Shown one piece after another: positions 1-8,085 of a stretch of 64,000 nucleotides of DNA. Made by a program: the position numbers and the translations under genes. This DNA comes from Poriferisodalis sp026713105 (lineage in GTDB: Bacteria > Actinomycetota > Acidimicrobiia > Acidimicrobiales > Poriferisodalaceae). The stretch covers positions 2,604,001-2,668,000 of the forward strand of contig OZ220472.1 of assembly GCA_965115995.1 (NCBI GenBank), in the 5' to 3' direction. Each line of letters starts with the position of its first letter. Positions within the stretch are counted from its first letter, which is position 1. The notes under the pieces are model-generated. The model was not told the origin of the DNA. It made no database searches and saw nothing but the letters and a program-made list of their open reading frames with translations.

Positions 1-381
1 GTCATCATCCAGCGCGATCAGTTGGCTCGCAGCCACCACGACGTGTTCGGCGTAGGCACCCCACAGCGTGTCGCCGATCATCGAGAACGTGCCGGTCCCG
101 CGATTCCACCGGACTGGGTCCACCAGCACCCGGTCGCCCACCGACCATCCCTCGACATCGGACCCGAGTTCGGCAACCTGCCCGGCGGCGTCGCAGCCGG
201 GAATACCGGGCAGCGGCACCTTGATGCCAGGCATGCCCCTGCGGGTGAACACATCGTGATAGTTGAGCGAGCAGGCTCGCACCGCAATCCGAACTTCGTC
301 AGGTTCCAACTCGGGCGCGTCGATGTCGCGATACGCCAGAACGTCGATATCGCCGTGCTCGTCGAAGACGATTGCTTTCAT
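1..381 (-). CDS. Zn-type alcohol dehydrogenase / quinone oxidoreductase, 3'-truncated by window edge
   Basis: The reverse strand from the ATG at 379-381 reads 127 codons to the window edge without a stop, so only the N-terminal part is present. It starts MKAIVFDEHGD and has the GroES-like fold pattern of medium-chain dehydrogenases: a CSLNYHDVFTRRG segment, then GIPGCDAAGQV, then the VGDRVLVDP strand. The family (MDR, quinone oxidoreductase or Zn-alcohol dehydrogenase) transfers hydride between NAD(P)H and alcohols, quinones or enoyl thioesters. The Rossmann domain lies outside the window, so the cofactor cannot be read. A GAGGGA ribosome site precedes the start. It follows the crotonase gene by 34 bp on the same strand, so the two are probably cotranscribed. 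Family is confident, substrate unknown. Confidence 0.85.
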   Translation of the reverse strand, partial: MKAIVFDEHGDIDVLAYRDIDAPELEPDEVRIAVRACSLNYHDVFTRRGMPGIKVPLPGIPGCDAAGQVAELGSDVEGWSVGDRVLVDPVRWNRGTGTFSMIGDTLWGAYAEHVVVAASQLIALDDD

Positions 382-415
382 CGTGAAGTCCCTCTTCGCT
401 GCTTTCCCCGGTGCG

Positions 416-1150
416 CTACGACAGTGACGCTCGATCTCGCTCGATCGATGCGTCCATGTCGGCCAGCACGTCGCCGCGCAGTGCCGTCACCGTGCCCGCG
501 TAGGCGCGGGGGTCCAGAGTCTCGGCCAGCTCCGCCGCTGTTTCGAGCGCCCGGTCGATGACGGCGTCCGGCGCTACTGCCTCGTCGAGGAACCCTGCTT
601 CGGTCGCACGTTCGCCGTCCAAGAGACGAGCGTTGGCGACGCATCGCTGCAGGTGGCGCCGCGACAGGCGCTCCTTGGAGATTGTCAAGGCCCAGTCCGG
701 CAGGGTCAGCGCAATCGCGACCTCGTTCAAGCCGATCTTGACTGGGGCGTCGGGCCCGATCCGGTGGTCGCAACCCAGCAGCAGCAGAGCCCCGGCCGCG
801 ACCGCATGGCCGGTGCAGGCCGCCACCACCGGCACCGACGCGCCGTAGGCCCGTCGAACCATCGCGCCGCCCGCGGACACCAGCTCCATGGTTGCGGCAC
901 GGTCGCCGCTGCGGATCACGTTGAGGTCGAATCCCGCGAAGAACGCTCGGTCGTTGCCTGCGATCACCACAGCCCCGACGCCGTCGTCGGCCTCCGCCTC
1001 GTCGATCTGGGCATCGAGCGCCGCAAGCATCGGCACAGAGAATGCGTTGGCTTTGCCGTCGTCCACCCGGACCAGCAGCACGCTGCCGTACCGCTCGGCC
1101 GAGACCGTGCCGTTGGGGGGTTCGTTACCTGATGCTGGGGTGTCGCTCAT
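416..1150 (-). CDS. Crotonase / enoyl-CoA hydratase-isomerase family protein
   Basis: A 244-residue crotonase-fold protein acting on acyl-CoA thioesters. The ATG at 1148-1150 (MSDTPASGNE) is chosen because the frame upstream runs antisense through the P450 gene. The first oxyanion-hole segment is FFAGFDLNVIRSG and the second ACTGHAVAAGALLLLGCD. Of the two glutamates used by classical hydratases, the one in the second helix is replaced (GALLLL where GCEL is usual), while the one in GLNEVAIAL is kept. A single acidic residue fits an isomerase or another crotonase reaction better than canonical water addition, which is inference. It is divergent from the P450 across 72 bp and upstream of the alcohol dehydrogenase, suggesting one acyl-CoA catabolic unit. 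Confidence 0.85.
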   Translation of the reverse strand: MSDTPASGNEPPNGTVSAERYGSVLLVRVDDGKANAFSVPMLAALDAQIDEAEADDGVGAVVIAGNDRAFFAGFDLNVIRSGDRAATMELVSAGGAMVRRAYGASVPVVAACTGHAVAAGALLLLGCDHRIGPDAPVKIGLNEVAIALTLPDWALTISKERLSRRHLQRCVANARLLDGERATEAGFLDEAVAPDAVIDRALETAAELAETLDPRAYAGTVTALRGDVLADMDASIERDRASLS

Positions 1151-1222
1151 CGCCCGAATGCTACGGCTGCGCCTACAAGCATGCCGGTGCCGGGGCAGCG
1201 CAGCGGTTATTAGGGTGCGCCC

Positions 1223-2440
1223 ATGGCTGTGCCGGTTGCCGAGGTGGACATGCCCGAAATCGGCCTCGACGCCGACGCCAGCGAAGTGCAGCGCCGGGCT
1301 GCGCTGACCGATCTGGCTGCGCGTACCTGGATCGCCCGCACCCCGCTGGGATACGTCATCACCCGGCACGCGGACGTGACCGCCATGCTGCGGGATCGGC
1401 GCTGGTTCAGCGCCATCGGCCTCATCGCCCAGATGCAAGGCGTCGACGACCCCGAATGGAACCGTCGCAGCGGGCAGAACATCCTGGGCATGGAAGGTGA
1501 CGAGCATCAGCGGCTGCGTCGGCTCGTGGGACCGGCATTCACTCCAAAGGCGGCCGAACGGCTGCGCCCGTTCATGGCCGAAGTCATCAATGAGCTGGCA
1601 GACCCGCTGTGCGCCCGCGGCCACGGCGATTTTGTCGTCGAAGTCTGCGAGCCGTACCCGATACCGATTGTCTGCGAACTGCTGGGTGCCCCCCGAGACG
1701 ACTGGGAGCTGTTCAGCCGCCTCGCCACCGACATTTTCCGAGTGTTCAACGGCAACCTGGCGCGCGACCTGCAAACGATCATGGCCGCTCAGGACGAGAT
1801 GGGCGCCTACATGTCCCAGCTCATCGCCGAACGGCGAGCCGAGCCCCGCGATGACCTGCTCTCGGATCTGATCGCTGCGGAGGAAGCAGGTGACCGGCTG
1901 ACCACCGAGGAGATGCAGTCGCTGGCCAATGCCGTGCTGCTCGCCGGCACCGACACCACGCGAAATCAGCTCGCCTGCGCTGTGGAGCTCTTCGCTCGCA
2001 GCCCGGACCAGCTCCGCCTGCTGCGCGACCAGCCGTCGCTCGCACCCCAGGCTGCCGAGGAAGTCATGCGGCACTTCGGTGCGATCCGAGGCACCGCACG
2101 TTACGCCAGCGAGAACATCGCCTACCGCGGCGTCGAGTTCCCGTCCAGCACCCTGATCTTCCCCAGCTTCACCGCCGCCAACCATGACGAATCGCAGTTC
2201 GACCAGCCGCTGCGCTTCGATATCACTCGCCGGTCGAGTGCGCCGCATATGACCTTCGGCAGCGGCATCCACTACTGCTTGGGTGCGTTCTTGGCCCGAG
2301 CCGAACTGCAAGAAGCACTCAAGGTCGTCGCACAGCGCATGCCGGATTTGCGCCTCGACGGCGAGGTGGAATGGAAGCCGGTATCCAACGGCATCTGGGG
2401 ACCATCAACGCTGCCGATCAGGTTCACGCCGGGGCACTGA
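1223..2440 (+). CDS. Cytochrome P450
   Basis: A 405-residue soluble bacterial P450 of ordinary length. The I-helix oxygen-activation motif LLAGTDTTRNQ lies near residue 240, the ExxR motif is in EEVMR near 280, and the haem-ligand loop FGSGIHYCLGAFLAR lies near 346-360 with the cysteine thiolate. It catalyses monooxygenation using electrons from a ferredoxin and reductase, neither of which is adjacent. An MFS transporter starts 17 bp downstream on the same strand, so product export or substrate uptake may be linked. The divergent crotonase shares the 72-bp upstream space. The substrate cannot be inferred; CYP125/142-like steroid roles or terpenoid oxidation are possible but unsupported. Confidence 0.95.
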   Translation: MAVPVAEVDMPEIGLDADASEVQRRAALTDLAARTWIARTPLGYVITRHADVTAMLRDRRWFSAIGLIAQMQGVDDPEWNRRSGQNILGMEGDEHQRLRRLVGPAFTPKAAERLRPFMAEVINELADPLCARGHGDFVVEVCEPYPIPIVCELLGAPRDDWELFSRLATDIFRVFNGNLARDLQTIMAAQDEMGAYMSQLIAERRAEPRDDLLSDLIAAEEAGDRLTTEEMQSLANAVLLAGTDTTRNQLACAVELFARSPDQLRLLRDQPSLAPQAAEEVMRHFGAIRGTARYASENIAYRGVEFPSSTLIFPSFTAANHDESQFDQPLRFDITRRSSAPHMTFGSGIHYCLGAFLARAELQEALKVVAQRMPDLRLDGEVEWKPVSNGIWGPSTLPIRFTPGH

Positions 2441-2457
2441 CCCCCGCCACCGCACAG

Positions 2458-3762
2458 ATGGGCCGTCTGCCCGAGGTCTTCACGGTCATTGCGGCCCCGC
2501 TCGCCAACGCGGTGTCCACGCCGGTAGCCCCGGCAACAGACGCCGCGGCAAGCGGCGAACCTCCGACCGAACGCGTGCGGTGGGGGCGGGTGGTGCTGGT
2601 GGCCCTTTCCGGGGTGGTGTCGCACGTCTTCGGACGGGCGACGGTCGGGGTGCTGGTGCCCGCAATGGCCGACGATCTCAAGCTGAGCGACACGCTGATC
2701 GGCGCGCTCGGCTCGGCCAACATGGGCGCCTACTTCGCCGGAGTGGTCATCGTCACCTTCACCGCCGGGCGCATCGAGCCGTTCATCTTGCTGCGCGCCG
2801 GCATCGTCACCTCCACCGTAGGTCTTGCCGTGATCGGCACAGCGTCAAGTGCCGCAGCCGTGGTGATCGGGACGGCGCTGGCCGGCCTTGGCGGCGGCGG
2901 CATCTGGCTCACGGCGCCGGTCATTGCCAGCGAGGGTGTGCCTGCGTCTCGTCGCGGTGCTGCGCTCGGCACGCTCACCGCCACTATGGGTGCAGCGCTG
3001 ATCGGCGTACCACTCGCGACCACTGCCCTGCGCAGCTTGGCGGCCGACGATGCGCTGTGGCGGCCCATCTGGCTGATCCAGGCTGTGCTCTCAGTCGTGC
3101 TGTTAGCCGCGCTGTCAGTCTTTGTGCGGGCACGACGCACCGAACGCGTTGCCGCTGTGGGCGGGTTCGGGGCCCTGTTCCGAATTCATGGATGGAAGCG
3201 GGCTGTGGCGGCGTATGTGGGGTTCGCGTACATGGCGTCGTCGTTTGCCAATTTCTTGGGACGGGCGCTGGAGGGCGATCACGACTTCAGCCGGACGGCC
3301 GCGACACTCGTGTTCTCATGGATGGGCGCGGGCTCGATCGTGGGCGCGCTGGCCTTCGGCCGTCTCAGCGACCGGATCGGAAGGCCTGCCACCATGGCCA
3401 CGGTCATGGCCCTGATCGCCGGTGCCGCCGCAGTCTTGGCGACACGTGCGCCTGGCACCTTGATCATTGTCGCCGTAGTGGTCTTCGGCGCAGCGTCCTT
3501 CTCGTTCCCGTCGCTCACTGCGACCTTCGTGAGCGATCACGTCTCTGACCGCACCTTTGCCGCAGTCCTCGGCTCGATGACGATGTTCTACGGCCCCGCG
3601 TCGGTGATCGGCCCGGCAACGAGCGGCTGGCTCGCCGACCGGACCGGGAACTTCAGCGCGACCTATTGGGCCATCGCGGCGATAGCTGCGGCGTCATGCA
3701 TCTGCGTGTCGACGATGCGTCGAGAAGATGGTGAGGCGCCGCAGGCGGCGGCGCTGAGCTGA
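2458..3762 (+). CDS. MFS transporter
   Basis: An integral membrane protein of about 434 residues from the ATG at 2458, which is chosen because earlier in-frame codons lie inside the P450 gene. Twelve hydrophobic segments can be traced, beginning with VVLVALSGVVSHVFG. The cytoplasmic loop GRLSDRIGRPATMA in the second half matches the major facilitator motif A (G-x-L-x-D-R-x-G-R). It probably exports or imports a small organic molecule by proton coupling. It lies 17 bp after the P450 and is probably cotranscribed with it. The first 40 or so residues are polar and Ala/Pro-rich, and no good ribosome site precedes 2458, so the start is uncertain. Confidence 0.88.
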   Translation: MGRLPEVFTVIAAPLANAVSTPVAPATDAAASGEPPTERVRWGRVVLVALSGVVSHVFGRATVGVLVPAMADDLKLSDTLIGALGSANMGAYFAGVVIVTFTAGRIEPFILLRAGIVTSTVGLAVIGTASSAAAVVIGTALAGLGGGGIWLTAPVIASEGVPASRRGAALGTLTATMGAALIGVPLATTALRSLAADDALWRPIWLIQAVLSVVLLAALSVFVRARRTERVAAVGGFGALFRIHGWKRAVAAYVGFAYMASSFANFLGRALEGDHDFSRTAATLVFSWMGAGSIVGALAFGRLSDRIGRPATMATVMALIAGAAAVLATRAPGTLIIVAVVVFGAASFSFPSLTATFVSDHVSDRTFAAVLGSMTMFYGPASVIGPATSGWLADRTGNFSATYWAIAAIAAASCICVSTMRREDGEAPQAAALS

Positions 3763-3775
3763 GCGTCAGCTCAGC
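3753..3775. terminator. Candidate bidirectional hairpin between convergent genes
   Basis: GCTGAGCT (3753-3760) is the exact reverse complement of AGCTCAGC (3768-3775), with a 7-nt loop. It sits where the MFS and HU genes meet tail to tail and overlaps both stop regions. There is no T-run, so intrinsic termination is only plausible. Confidence 0.35.
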
Positions 3776-4049
3776 TCATCAGCTGCTTCTTCATGGCAGC
3801 AGCGGTTGCCAGCTTCAGCGAGCGGCTCGGACCGATCTCGATGGACTCGCCGGTCTGGGGATTGCGACCCATGCGGGCGCCGCGCTCAGACATCGAAAAG
3901 GTGCCGAATCCCGGCCAGGCGATCTTGCCCCCGGCCTTCGCTTCTGCCGCGACGAGATCGAAGAATGCCGTCAGCGTCTTCTCTGCGTCGCTCGCGGCCA
4001 CACCGGCTTCAGCGGCTACCGCCTTGATGGTTTCTGCCTTGTTCGCCAC
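3771..4049 (-). CDS. hup: HU-family DNA-binding protein
   Basis: A 92-residue nucleoid protein starting at a GTG (4047-4049) preceded by a GAGGA ribosome site. It shows the HU/IHF pattern: an N-terminal helical dimerisation part with KAETIKAVAAEAGV, the conserved GGKIAWPGFGTFSMSERGAR turn (usually GFGTF…R.AR), and the DNA-binding arm GRNPQTGESIEI followed by a short C-terminal helix. HU dimers bend and compact DNA. There is no Lys/Ala/Pro-rich tail like that of mycobacterial HupB, so it is the short form. It is convergent with the MFS gene and lies downstream of the ABC permease genes on the same strand, 82 bp from the permease stop, so independent transcription is likely. Confidence 0.93.
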   Translation of the reverse strand: MANKAETIKAVAAEAGVAASDAEKTLTAFFDLVAAEAKAGGKIAWPGFGTFSMSERGARMGRNPQTGESIEIGPSRSLKLATAAAMKKQLMS

Positions 4050-4131
4050 AGTCCAGTTCCTCTCGTGAAACGATTCGGTGCATCACCTCAGCACAGAAGT
4101 ACGCCGAGGTGGTGGAATTGCGGCCCGCTGT

Positions 4132-5076
4132 CTATCGGCGCGATCCGCCACTTGCACCCCGCAGCGAGCGTCGATGCGGCTGGCCGTCACGCCCGTCGCT
4201 TCGCACATCGAAGGCGTCACGCAACCCGTCGCCGATGAAATTGACGCACAACACGGTGACGGCGATCGCCAGGCCAGGCGCGATCACGAGCCACGGGGCG
4301 ACGGTCATGAACCCCTCGTTGCCGCCCAGCATGTTGCCCCAGGTAGGCGTGTGAACCGGGCTGACCCCCAGCCCCAAGAAACTCAGCACCGACTCGGCCA
4401 GGATCGCGGCGGCCGCTGCCAGCGAGACCGCTACGGAGATCTCACCCACCAGGTTCGGCAGCAGATGACGGAATATGACCCGCCAGGTGCCCGCCCCCAT
4501 CGCCCGCGCCGCAGCAACGAACTCCAGCTCGCGCAGCGCCAGCACCTTGCCGCGGATGATCCGCGCCACCGCCATCCAACCCAACATCGACAGCACCAGC
4601 ACGACGTCGAAGATGCTGTCACCCAACATCCGCGCCAGCATGATCACCACCATCAGGGCGGGGAGCGCCAACAGCGTGTCGGTCAGTCGCATCAGCACGG
4701 CGTCGACGGCCCCACCCACATAACCGGCAACCATGCCGACGAGCGCCCCTCCGAGCGTCGCCAGCAAGGCCACCGATACGCCCACGGCGAGTGTGACGCG
4801 ACCTGCATACAGCAGTTGGCTCAGCGTGTCCCTGCCCACGGTGTCAGTGCCCAGCAGGTAGTCGCGACCCGGCGCCGCGAGCACATCGACGGCGTGGGTA
4901 CGGCCCAACGGGTACGGCGCCAGCAGCTCGGCGCCGATTGTCGCCGCCGCTATTCCAACGAGGACGACGAGTGACGCCAGCGCCAGGCGACGGCGGACAA
5001 ACCGCCGCCACGCAACCACCGATGGCCGCGCAAGTCGCGGGTTCGACGCTCGGCTCGGACTCTCAGCGGCCGTCAC
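4132..5076 (-). CDS. ABC transporter permease, DppC/OppC type
   Basis: A 314-residue inner-membrane permease starting with GTG. After a cytoplasmic N-terminus comes a first membrane span (LASLVVLVGIAAATIGAEL), an extracytoplasmic GTDTVGRDTLSQLLYAGR segment typical of DppC/OppC, then the BPD transmembrane domain. The EAA loop is visible as EFVAAARAMGAGTWRVIFRH, the site that contacts the ATPase subunit. It pairs with the upstream DppB-type permease, whose 3' end overlaps its start by 14 bp, and with the solute-binding lipoprotein further upstream. No ATP-binding protein gene lies in the operon, so ATPases must be supplied from elsewhere. Oligopeptide, dipeptide, nickel or glycoside substrates are all possible. 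Confidence 0.93.
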   Translation of the reverse strand: MTAAESPSRASNPRLARPSVVAWRRFVRRRLALASLVVLVGIAAATIGAELLAPYPLGRTHAVDVLAAPGRDYLLGTDTVGRDTLSQLLYAGRVTLAVGVSVALLATLGGALVGMVAGYVGGAVDAVLMRLTDTLLALPALMVVIMLARMLGDSIFDVVLVLSMLGWMAVARIIRGKVLALRELEFVAAARAMGAGTWRVIFRHLLPNLVGEISVAVSLAAAAAILAESVLSFLGLGVSPVHTPTWGNMLGGNEGFMTVAPWLVIAPGLAIAVTVLCVNFIGDGLRDAFDVRSDGRDGQPHRRSLRGASGGSRR

Positions 5077-6049
5077 GACGGATCCTCGGGTCGAGCACGC
5101 CGTAGAACAGGTCGACGGACAAGTTCATCACCATCACCCCGGCTGCGATGATCATGGTGGTAGCCAGCAGCACTGTGTAATCCCCGCCGTACATGGCATC
5201 GAGGAACAGTCGACCCATGCCCGGGTACTGGAAGACCGTCTCAGTGACGATGAGCCCGCCGACGAGCTGGCCGACATCGACACCGGCCTGTGTCGTCACG
5301 GGGATCAGCGCGTTGCGGACGCCATGTCGGACCACCACGATGTGCTCCGGCAGGCCCCTGCCGCGAGCGGCCCGGATGTGGTCCGAGCTCATCACATCGA
5401 GCAGGCTGGCCCGCATGTAACGGCTGTAGACCGCGATGAGCTGCAACGACAGCGCCATCGTGGGCAGCGCTAGGTGGCGCAGCCGATCCACGAGGTCGAA
5501 GCCCTGCTGACCAGGCGAGTACAACCCCGCCGTGGGAAGCAACGGAGGGTCGAGGCCCAGCCAACTCGCCAGGTACAGCCCGAACAACAGCTGCAGCATG
5601 AGTCCGAGCCAGAACACCGGGATCGAGATGCCGGCGAACGAAAACGTCGTCATGACGTTGTCACCGAAGCCGTTGGGACGCACCGCCGACACGGTCCCGA
5701 TGGTGATGCCGACAACGAGCGACAGCACCACCGCTACGGCGATGAGCACGAGCGTGTTGGCGAGCGCGGTGCGCACGATGGGCCACACATCTGATCCGTT
5801 GCGTACGAGCGATATGCCCAGGTCGCCCGTCACGAAGTCTCCCAGCCACTGCAGGTAGCGAAGCGGAAGCGGATCGTTGAGCCCCAGCGACTCCAGGTAA
5901 GCGGCCCGATCCGCTGGGGTGACTCGCGGGTTCACGGCCAAGTCGCGACCCGGCTTGGCGATCCGATTCGCTGCCCAGAACACGGCGAACGAGATGGCCA
6001 GCAGGATCGGCACCATCGTCGCAATGCGTCGCAGGACGTAGCGCGTCAC
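5063..6049 (-). CDS. ABC transporter permease, DppB/OppB type
   Basis: A 328-residue permease. The GTG at 6047-6049 is taken as start because it places VTRYVLRRIATMVPILLAISF, the family's usual N-terminal span, at the beginning; the frame upstream is open but not family-like. Features are the periplasmic LGLNDPLPLRYLQWLGDFVTGDLGISL segment region and the EAA loop DHIRAARGRGLPEHIVVVRH that docks to the ATPase. It forms the translocation channel with the DppC-type partner, whose gene overlaps by 14 bp. The solute-binding protein gene ends 59 bp upstream. The set resembles dpp/opp operons lacking dppD and dppF. Confidence 0.92.
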   Translation of the reverse strand: MTRYVLRRIATMVPILLAISFAVFWAANRIAKPGRDLAVNPRVTPADRAAYLESLGLNDPLPLRYLQWLGDFVTGDLGISLVRNGSDVWPIVRTALANTLVLIAVAVVLSLVVGITIGTVSAVRPNGFGDNVMTTFSFAGISIPVFWLGLMLQLLFGLYLASWLGLDPPLLPTAGLYSPGQQGFDLVDRLRHLALPTMALSLQLIAVYSRYMRASLLDVMSSDHIRAARGRGLPEHIVVVRHGVRNALIPVTTQAGVDVGQLVGGLIVTETVFQYPGMGRLFLDAMYGGDYTVLLATTMIIAAGVMVMNLSVDLFYGVLDPRIRRDGR

Positions 6050-6108
6050 GCCTGAGAGCCTGCCAGCCCGCTCGCGAAATATCTGCCTATGGAGAGCGCT
6101 CGCTGCGC

Positions 6109-7899
6109 CTACTTGTCGAGCACCGTCCAGTCGAAGATGTCGAAGAATCCGCCGTAGGGACTTGACACGTAGGCACCCGGACCAGACACGGCGGTCGTGT
6201 CCCAGATGATCATGTTGGGCAGGATGTACAGCGGGATCCACGGCACGTCGTCGGCGAGGATCTTGCTCAGCTGGCGAACCATGCCGAGTCGCTTCGCCGG
6301 ATCCACCTCAGCATCGATGGCGAACGCCAAGTCGCTGACTTCCTGGTTGCGGTAGGCCGTGAAGTTCTGGCCCGTGTAGCCGTTCTCTTCGGTCGGCACG
6401 CCATCGATGTCGTAGAGGTTCGTCACCGACGGGTCCGGATTGGTGCTGTTCGCGTACAGTGCCATCGGGCCGAAGTTCATCACCGGCAGACGGTTCTGGA
6501 ACAGTTCGCCGGCGTCGTAGTTGACGATCTCCCAGCCGATTCCCAGTGGAGCGGTCATGTCGACGACGAGAGCCTGCACGTCCTCTCGGCGCTTGTTGCC
6601 GGCCACGGTGTTCCACGCCAGAATCAGCTCCTCGCCGTCGGCGTTGATCCACAGGCCGTCGGGATCGGGCCGCGTCCAGCCCTCGGCTTCGAGCAGCTCA
6701 GCGACCTTGGCCGCGTCCTGCGTGTAGCGCGCAAAGTCGTCCTGGCACCACGGGCCGAATCCTGGATTCCAGCCTGCGCATTGCAGTACCGATGGGTCGG
6801 CGACGATGGTGCCCAGCGCTACCTCGCCGATCTGGGCGCGATCGAGCGCGTAGGCAACCGCTTGGCGGACGTTGCGCGTCATGTCGAAGCGGCGTTCGGG
6901 CGCGTCCTGGTTGATCCAGAGGCCTTCCATGTACGTGCCCTCGGCGACCTCAAAGGTCAGATCGCCGGTGATGCGCTCCCGGGCGCCGGGAAACGGCTGC
7001 GGGAATGCCGCCATGGCTTCGCCGGTCTGCAGGGCCAGCAGCTCTGAGTCGGTGTCCTCGCGGGGCACCATCACCACCTGGTCCACCAGCGGGATCCGTT
7101 CGGTGTCCCAGTAAGTGCGGTTAGGCACCATGATGTGCTGCTCCTGGTTCCACTCCTCTTGGATCCACGGCCCGCCCGAGACGGTGATCTCGTCGTTCCA
7201 CTTGTCGGCGATGTCGGTGTCGGGGCCCAGCTCATGGGCCGGCAGCAAGCCGCTGAACAGCGTCGGCCACGGCGCATACGGCTCGCTGAACGTGACGACG
7301 GCCGTGTGAGGATCGGCATGGTCCACATCGGTGATGAGATCCAGACCGATGGTGCTCAGCGTGCCGGTGGTGTCGAGCCCGGCGCGCCACGTGAACCAGA
7401 CGTCGGTGCTGGTGATCGGCGTGCCGTCGCTCCAGGTCGCCCCGGGGTTCAGCCGGTAGGTGAGCGTGAATGTCCCGTCGTCTGCGGTGACGAGGCCGCC
7501 GTTCGCAACGGTCGGCTCCTCGACGAGCAACGACGACGCGACGTACGTATTTGTCTGATCGAGCTCCATGAGCCGCGGCAAGTAGTGGATCAACACCGAC
7601 CAGATCGTCCAGGTGGCATTCGCACACGATGTGATGGGGTTGATGCACTCGGGCCACTGTTCGACCGCGAGCACCAGCGTGCCGCCACTCGCTGCATCTT
7701 GGCCCTCGGGCTCACCCGACTCGGCTGGCTCGGTCACTGGGGGCTCTGAGTCGTCGACCGATGTGGCGCTGTCGCTGCTGCAGGCCGCCCCCAGCATCGC
7801 TACAACGAGCATGAGGGCACCGCGCCACCGCAATGGCCTTCGAGGTGGGCAAGCAACGTCGGCGTTGCCTGAGGGTGCATGAAGACACGCGGAGTCCAT
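6109..7899 (-). CDS. ABC transporter solute-binding lipoprotein, family 5 (DppA/OppA-like)
   Basis: A 596-residue exported binding protein. The N-terminus is a lipoprotein signal: arginines (RRPLRWRG), a hydrophobic core (ALMLVVAMLG) and the lipobox LGAAC, so the cysteine near residue 40 should be lipidated. An acidic Ser/Pro/Glu linker follows, then the family-5 SBP fold with TLTYRLNPGATWSDGTPITSTDVWFTW-type sequence, the family signature region, and NVRQAVAYALDRAQI. It captures oligopeptides or similar solutes and delivers them to the two downstream permeases. It is the first gene of the three-gene operon and is divergent from the CoA-transferase at 8086 across 186 bp, where the promoters should lie. 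Confidence 0.92.
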   Translation of the reverse strand: MDSACLHAPSGNADVACPPRRPLRWRGALMLVVAMLGAACSSDSATSVDDSEPPVTEPAESGEPEGQDAASGGTLVLAVEQWPECINPITSCANATWTIWSVLIHYLPRLMELDQTNTYVASSLLVEEPTVANGGLVTADDGTFTLTYRLNPGATWSDGTPITSTDVWFTWRAGLDTTGTLSTIGLDLITDVDHADPHTAVVTFSEPYAPWPTLFSGLLPAHELGPDTDIADKWNDEITVSGGPWIQEEWNQEQHIMVPNRTYWDTERIPLVDQVVMVPREDTDSELLALQTGEAMAAFPQPFPGARERITGDLTFEVAEGTYMEGLWINQDAPERRFDMTRNVRQAVAYALDRAQIGEVALGTIVADPSVLQCAGWNPGFGPWCQDDFARYTQDAAKVAELLEAEGWTRPDPDGLWINADGEELILAWNTVAGNKRREDVQALVVDMTAPLGIGWEIVNYDAGELFQNRLPVMNFGPMALYANSTNPDPSVTNLYDIDGVPTEENGYTGQNFTAYRNQEVSDLAFAIDAEVDPAKRLGMVRQLSKILADDVPWIPLYILPNMIIWDTTAVSGPGAYVSSPYGGFFDIFDWTVLDK

Positions 7900-8085
7900 G
7901 GAGGCACGCTACTTCCGACTGCCGAGGTTTCTGATGAAGAACGGGCTCGTCCCCGAGGCGATGCGGATACCGGCTGTCGAGGTGAAACGCTCTCTCGCCG
8001 CGTCATCTGGCAGAGTTGCTCGACCGAGTCGGACCAGTGAGCTTGACCGACACGAAATGAAGACGACAGACGGGGGCATACCGAC

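Noticed and set aside
1151..2311. 387-codon N-terminal extension of the crotonase gene
   Set aside because: It runs antisense through a convincing P450, and the crotonase family starts near 1150.
4078..4974. 298-codon plus-strand frame rich in His, Arg and Gln
   Set aside because: It is antisense to the DppC-type permease, has low-complexity composition typical of GC-rich shadow frames and matches no fold.
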